NCBI GenBank assembly: GCA_019237595.1
Contig: JAFAGU010000326.1
Coordinates: 1 to 8,150 of the forward strand
Origin: Betaproteobacteria bacterium
Lineage (GTDB): Bacteria; Pseudomonadota; Gammaproteobacteria; Burkholderiales; SG8-39
Reading direction: 5' to 3'
Length of the DNA stretch: 8,150 nt
Position numbers and translations under genes: made by a program
Notes under the pieces: generated by a model
Database searches by the model: none
What the model was told of the DNA's origin: nothing
The model's input: the letters and a program-made list of their open reading frames with translations, nothing else
Shown: positions 5,341 to 8,150 of the stretch, in pieces
Position numbering within the stretch: position 1 is the stretch's first letter
How the letters are laid out: the number at the start of each line of letters is the position of its first letter

Positions 5341-6336
5341 ATGAGCCTCCCAGCGAAGATGCGCGTCATCGAGATCAGCCAGCCCGGCGGCGCCGAAGTC
5401 CTGAAGTCCGCCGAGCGCCCCCGCCCCGAGCCGAAGGAAGGCCAGATCCTCATCAAGGTCGCCGCCGCCGGGGTCAACCGGCCGGACGTCCTGCAGCGCA
5501 TGGGCAACTATCCCGTCCCGCCGGACGCGTCGGACCTGCCAGGACTCGAAGTGGCAGGGGAGGTCGTGGCCGCCGGCCGGGGAGCGAATGCATTTCCAAT
5601 TGGAAGCAAGGTGTGCGCGCTCGTGCACGGCGGGGGCTATGCCGAATACTGCGTCGCGCCGGAAGTGACCGCGCTGCCCGTGCCCAAGGGCCTTTCGCTC
5701 GTGGAGGCTGCGTCGCTCCCGGAGACCTTCTTCACCGTGTGGGGCAACGTCTACGACCGCGCGAAGCTCGCCCCCGGCGAGTCGCTCCTGGTCCAGGGCG
5801 GGAGCTCGGGCATCGGCGTCACCGCGATCCAGATGGCGAAAGCCACCGGCAACCGCGTCTTCGCCACAGCGGGCTCCGACGAAAAGTGCGCCGCCTGCGT
5901 GCGCCTGGGCGCCGAGCGCGCGTTCAACTATCGAACGCAGGACTTCCAGAAGGAAGTGCTGGCGGCGACCGCCGGCAAGGGCGTGAACGTGATCCTCGAC
6001 ATGGTGGGCGGCGACTACGTGCCGAAGGAGCTGAAGTGCCTCGCCGACGAAGGCCGCATCGTCTTCATCGCCTACCTGCGCGGCCCGAAGACCGAGCTCG
6101 ACATCAACGAGGTGATGCGCCGGCGGCTCACGATCTCCGGCTCGACGCTCCGCCCGCGCACCGTGCAATTCAAGGGCTACCTGGCGAAGAACCTGCGCGA
6201 GAAGATCTGGCCCCTCATCGAGGCCGGCAAGATCAAGCCCGAGATCTTCAAGACCTTCCCGCTCGCGCAGGCCGCCGAGGCGCACAGGCTCATGGAGAGC
6301 TCCCAGCACATCGGGAAGATCGTGCTGACGCTGTAG
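5341..6336 (+). CDS. NAD(P)H:quinone oxidoreductase, PIG3-type zinc-free MDR
   Basis: 331 residues, full length for a zinc-independent medium-chain dehydrogenase/reductase. The N-terminal GroES-like catalytic domain shows GVNRPDVLQRMGNYP (44-58) and PGLEVAGEV (67-75), a pattern typical of the PIG3/TP53I3 quinone reductase branch. The Rossmann domain has GGSSGIGV (153-160) for NADPH binding, LGAERAFNY (189-197) and LDMVGGDY (219-226). GSTLRPRT (267-274) is another PIG3-type signature. The cysteine/histidine ligands of zinc alcohol dehydrogenases are absent. The expected reaction is one-electron or two-electron reduction of quinones or enones with NADPH in the cytoplasm; the true substrate is unknown. 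The ATG at 5341 lacks a Shine-Dalgarno. Transcription ends at the hairpin at 6373-6404. Divergent from the small overlapping gene. Confidence 0.9.
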   Translation: MSLPAKMRVIEISQPGGAEVLKSAERPRPEPKEGQILIKVAAAGVNRPDVLQRMGNYPVPPDASDLPGLEVAGEVVAAGRGANAFPIGSKVCALVHGGGYAEYCVAPEVTALPVPKGLSLVEAASLPETFFTVWGNVYDRAKLAPGESLLVQGGSSGIGVTAIQMAKATGNRVFATAGSDEKCAACVRLGAERAFNYRTQDFQKEVLAATAGKGVNVILDMVGGDYVPKELKCLADEGRIVFIAYLRGPKTELDINEVMRRRLTISGSTLRPRTVQFKGYLAKNLREKIWPLIEAGKIKPEIFKTFPLAQAAEAHRLMESSQHIGKIVLTL

Positions 6337-6372
6337 GAGTTCAGTGCAGCGGCGTTTTTGCCGTCCCGAATG

Positions 6373-6404
6373 AAAAAGCCGGCGCTCGAAGGCGCCGGCT
6401 TTTT
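6373..6404. terminator. bidirectional intrinsic terminator
   Basis: A perfect 13-bp inverted repeat (6373-6385 with 6392-6404) around a 6-base TCGAAG loop. The GC-rich core GCCGGCGC is flanked by five A on the left and five T on the right, so each strand shows a hairpin followed by a U run. It lies 36 bases after the quinone oxidoreductase stop and 13 bases past the stop of the convergent repeat-protein gene, so it can end both transcripts. Confidence 0.92.
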
Positions 6405-6417
6405 GCTGCGCCAAGAG

Positions 6418-6828
6418 CTAGTTCGCGCTGCGGCGCTTCGCGAGGTACTCGTTGCCCGCGACCCAGCGCAGGCTCGTGTCGTCTTCGTCGCCGAAGTTCG
6501 GGATCGGGCCCTTGACGAAGGCATTGCGCACTTCGGCCTTCGTGACGGGTTGCTGGTGCGCGGCGAGGAACTGCTCGCCGGCGACCCAGCTGCGGCTCGT
6601 GTCGTTCTCGTCCCCGAAGTTCGGGATGTCGAGCTTCGCGGGCGCGGCCTGCGAATCGGCCTGCTTCGCTGCGAACTTGTACAGGTACTGGCTGCCGGCG
6701 ACCCAGGAAAGGGTCGTGTCGTTCTCGTCCCCGAAGTTCGGGATCGTGCCCTGGTCGGCGCGGGCGGAGATGGCGGCCGCGGAAAGCGCGGCAACCGCGA
6801 GGGTGAGGCTGAGTTGCTTGAGTTTCAT
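6418..6828 (-). CDS. exported protein with three IPNFGDExDT...WVAG repeats, unknown function
   Basis: 136 residues. Residues 1-24 are a Sec signal peptide: basic start MKLKQ, hydrophobic core LSLTLAVAALSAAAI, and a likely signal peptidase I cut after SARA. The mature protein of about 112 residues consists largely of three copies of a 23-residue motif at 29-51, 68-90 and 109-131, each reading IPNFGDE(N/D)DT, three variable residues, then WVAG, two polar residues, an aromatic and L. Two polar linkers of 17-18 residues separate them. The invariant acidic cluster could bind a metal such as Ca2+, but this is a guess. No cysteine, lipobox or membrane segment is seen, so it is periplasmic or secreted. 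Start: ATG at 6828 with AAAGGA 6 bases upstream. The in-frame extension to 6966 would bury the signal peptide. Not a family I recognise. Confidence 0.8.
   Translation of the reverse strand: MKLKQLSLTLAVAALSAAAISARADQGTIPNFGDENDTTLSWVAGSQYLYKFAAKQADSQAAPAKLDIPNFGDENDTSRSWVAGEQFLAAHQQPVTKAEVRNAFVKGPIPNFGDEDDTSLRWVAGNEYLAKRRSAN
6436..6504 (-). repeat. coding repeat copy 3 (23-residue motif)
   Basis: C-terminal copy (residues 109-131), the most diverged. It reads DEDDT where copies 1 and 2 read DENDT. Across the 31-base block spanning IPNFGDE.DT it differs from the other two copies at 3 positions. Confidence 0.85.
6559..6627 (-). repeat. coding repeat copy 2 (23-residue motif)
   Basis: Middle copy (residues 68-90). 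Its block at 6597-6627 is base-for-base identical to 6714-6744 in copy 1 over 31 positions, suggesting recent duplication or gene conversion. Confidence 0.88.
6676..6744 (-). repeat. coding repeat copy 1 (23-residue motif)
   Basis: First copy after the signal peptide (residues 29-51). The distance to copy 2 is 39 residues and from copy 2 to copy 3 is 41 residues. The copies are thus regularly but not exactly spaced, with conserved motifs and free linkers. Confidence 0.88.
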
Positions 6829-6968
6829 GGCATGTCCTTTAAGAGTGGGGTTTGTCGGTTCAGCGGGATCCAGTTTCGGCGCCGCGCGTTCCGGGGGCGT
6901 TGCATCGGCGGCGAGCTGTGTTTCATCGGAAACGGCCGCCGAAATGCCGGCGAACCGCTCTCTCAACG

Positions 6969-6988
6969 CCGGCCGCCTGAGCGGCCGG
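6969..6988 (-). terminator. stem-loop just after the histidine kinase gene
   Basis: A perfect 8-bp GC inverted repeat (CCGGCCGC / GCGGCCGG) around a 4-base loop, starting one base past the kinase stop codon. No U run follows on the minus strand, so it is not a canonical intrinsic terminator. It may pause transcription or protect the mRNA 3' end. The rest of the 6829-6989 gap shows no clear promoter for the repeat-protein gene. Confidence 0.3.
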
Positions 6989-6989
6989 G

Positions 6990-8150
6990 TCAGGAAACCG
7001 GCTGCTCCGTGCGGCGCAGGACGCGCCCCAGGGCGGCGGCGAGCTCCTGGGCGTGGACCGGCTTCTTCAGGATTTCCGAAACGCCCGCGCTATCTGCGAG
7101 CTGGGAAATCATGTCGCCGAGGTAGCCGCTCACCAGGATGACGGGCAGCGAGGCGCGCCGGCCGCGCAGCACCGTCGCGAGCTGCGTGCCCGTGAGACCC
7201 GGCATCACCTCGTCCGTCACGACGGCATCGAAGTGCTCCGGCGCTCGCTCGAATGCCTCGAGCGCCGCGCCGGCGTCGGCGAATCCTGCGGGCTCGTAGC
7301 CCAGGCGCTTGAGCGTTTCGCACGTCACCGCGAGAAGTGCTTCCTCGTCATCCACGACGAGGATGCGCTCTCCCCTGCCGCGCAGCGCCGGTCCGGTGGC
7401 CTCTCCGCCGGCGGGCGCTGGCGCATCGACGCGGGGCAGATACACCGCGAAACGGCTGCCCTGTCCGACATGGCTCTCGACATCGATCGCGCCGCCCGAA
7501 TCCATGACGATGCCGTAGACGAGCGACAAGCCCAGGCCGGTGCCCTTTCCGACCTCCTTCGTGGTGAAGAAAGGCTCGAACAATCGCCCCAGCGTCGCAG
7601 CATCCATGCCGCGCCCCGTGTCCTCGACCTGGAGCCGCGCGTAGCGCCCACGAGGGAGCGCCATGTGGGAGAACAGCCGCTCTTCGGCGATGTCGACGCT
7701 CTCCAGGGCTACGCGAAGCGTCCCGCCATCCCCCATCGCGTGGCAAGCGTTGGTGCAGAGATTCATGACGATCTGGTGCACTTGCGTCGGATCGGCCATC
7801 ACGTAGAGCGAGCGTTCCGGCAGGCGCGAGTCGAGCGCAATACCGTGCGCGAGCGATCCCCGCACGAGCTCGAGCGTTTCAGCGACGACCCCGCCCAGGT
7901 CGACGGGGATGCGCTTGCCGCGCTGGCTGCGGCTGTACGTGAGGATCTGCTCCACGAGGGCGGAGGCCCGCTCCGCAGCGGCAAGCACGTTCTTCGCGTA
8001 GCGCTGCTCCGCGCCGCCGGCCGGCGCGCTTTCGACCAGCATCTCCGCATAGCCGAGGATCCCGCCCAGGATGTTGTTGAAGTCGTGCGCGATGCCGCCG
8101 GCCAGGCGCCCGACCGCCTCCATCTTGGCGGCTTGGCGAAGGCGATTCTC
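6990..8150 (-). CDS. hybrid sensor histidine kinase/response regulator, C-terminal part (runs off right edge)
   Basis: The frame is open to the right edge, so the sensor and N-terminal part are missing; 386 residues are visible. Counting from the internal Met at 8123: the H-box AGGIAHDFNN with phospho-acceptor H13, the N-box NLCTNACHAM (121-130), G1 DTGRGMD (168-174), the F-box FEPFFTTK (182-189), G2 GKGTGLGLSLVYGIV (192-206), then a linker. A receiver domain follows with the acidic pair D258-D259, phospho-acceptor D304 in VVTDEVMPG, S332 in LVSGY, and K354 in LKKPV. All catalytic residues are intact. Such proteins pass phosphate from His to an attached Asp and often on to other partners. The HDFNN H-box is typical of kinases with upstream PAS sensor domains, so one is expected beyond the edge. 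It lies upstream of the exported repeat-protein gene on the same strand, separated by 161 bases. Confidence 0.92.
   Translation of the reverse strand, partial: ENRLRQAAKMEAVGRLAGGIAHDFNNILGGILGYAEMLVESAPAGGAEQRYAKNVLAAAERASALVEQILTYSRSQRGKRIPVDLGGVVAETLELVRGSLAHGIALDSRLPERSLYVMADPTQVHQIVMNLCTNACHAMGDGGTLRVALESVDIAEERLFSHMALPRGRYARLQVEDTGRGMDAATLGRLFEPFFTTKEVGKGTGLGLSLVYGIVMDSGGAIDVESHVGQGSRFAVYLPRVDAPAPAGGEATGPALRGRGERILVVDDEEALLAVTCETLKRLGYEPAGFADAGAALEAFERAPEHFDAVVTDEVMPGLTGTQLATVLRGRRASLPVILVSGYLGDMISQLADSAGVSEILKKPVHAQELAAALGRVLRRTEQPVS

Noticed and set aside
4963..6414. 483-codon minus-strand open frame antisense to the quinone oxidoreductase
   Set aside because: Its His/Arg/Leu/Gly-rich composition is typical of antisense frames in GC-rich DNA. 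It would begin inside the terminator, and the plus-strand gene has clear family motifs.
6436..6744. CRISPR-like or intergenic direct repeats
   Set aside because: The three repeats are in frame, encode conserved protein motifs, and have unequal 39/41-codon spacing; they are coding repeats.
6829..6966. 46-residue in-frame N-terminal extension of the repeat protein
   Set aside because: It would place the hydrophobic signal sequence internally, and the ATG at 6828 has a well-placed AAAGGA.
1..8150. Mobile element, prophage or defence island
   Set aside because: No transposase, integrase, terminal inverted repeats, tRNA attachment site or defence-family motifs were seen. Composition looks even across the window.

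Overview
The window is a compact, very GC-rich stretch of bacterial chromosome with ordinary protein-coding genes. It holds no RNA gene, CRISPR array, insertion sequence or prophage. GC content, frequent GTG/TTG starts, short DUF465 and DUF1499 proteins, a PIG3-type quinone oxidoreductase and a hybrid histidine kinase fit a proteobacterium, most likely a betaproteobacterium. That placement is inferred from gene content and style, not from a marker gene. No stretch over 300 bases lacks a gene; the longest gap is about 160 bases (6829-6989).

Layout, left to right. (1) The 5' end of dtd (D-aminoacyl-tRNA deacylase, minus) touches, start codon to start codon, an endonuclease/exonuclease/phosphatase-fold gene (plus). 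(2) A 73-residue DUF465 gene (minus) lies divergent from an HD-domain phosphohydrolase whose histidine pattern resembles class I cyclic-nucleotide phosphodiesterases (plus). (3) A two-gene minus-strand unit follows: DUF1499, then a 58-residue unknown gene joined by an ATGA stop/start overlap. (4) A 116-residue protein of unknown function (plus) shares a CTAG stop with a convergent crotonase-fold gene (minus), which appears to lack both catalytic glutamates of classical enoyl-CoA hydratases. (5) Next come a PLP-dependent threonine/serine dehydratase (plus), a small minus-strand gene running 200 bases antisense into its 3' end, and a quinone oxidoreductase (plus) closed by a textbook bidirectional terminator. 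(6) Last are a small secreted protein built from three copies of an IPNFGDExDT...WVAG motif (minus) and the C-terminal part of a hybrid histidine kinase/response regulator (minus) that leaves the window at the right edge.

Most genes are arranged as divergent or convergent pairs rather than long operons, so no single pathway links them. Lipid or amino-acid carbon catabolism (crotonase, threonine dehydratase, quinone reductase) is a loose common theme only. The regulatory layout is more distinctive. Two divergent pairs (DUF1499/116-residue gene and crotonase/threonine dehydratase) have -10-like boxes overlapping on opposite strands. Several genes have a -10-like box only 6-10 bases before the ATG and no Shine-Dalgarno sequence, suggesting leaderless or nearly leaderless mRNAs. 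The best candidate for undescribed biology is the triple-repeat exported protein at 6418-6828.
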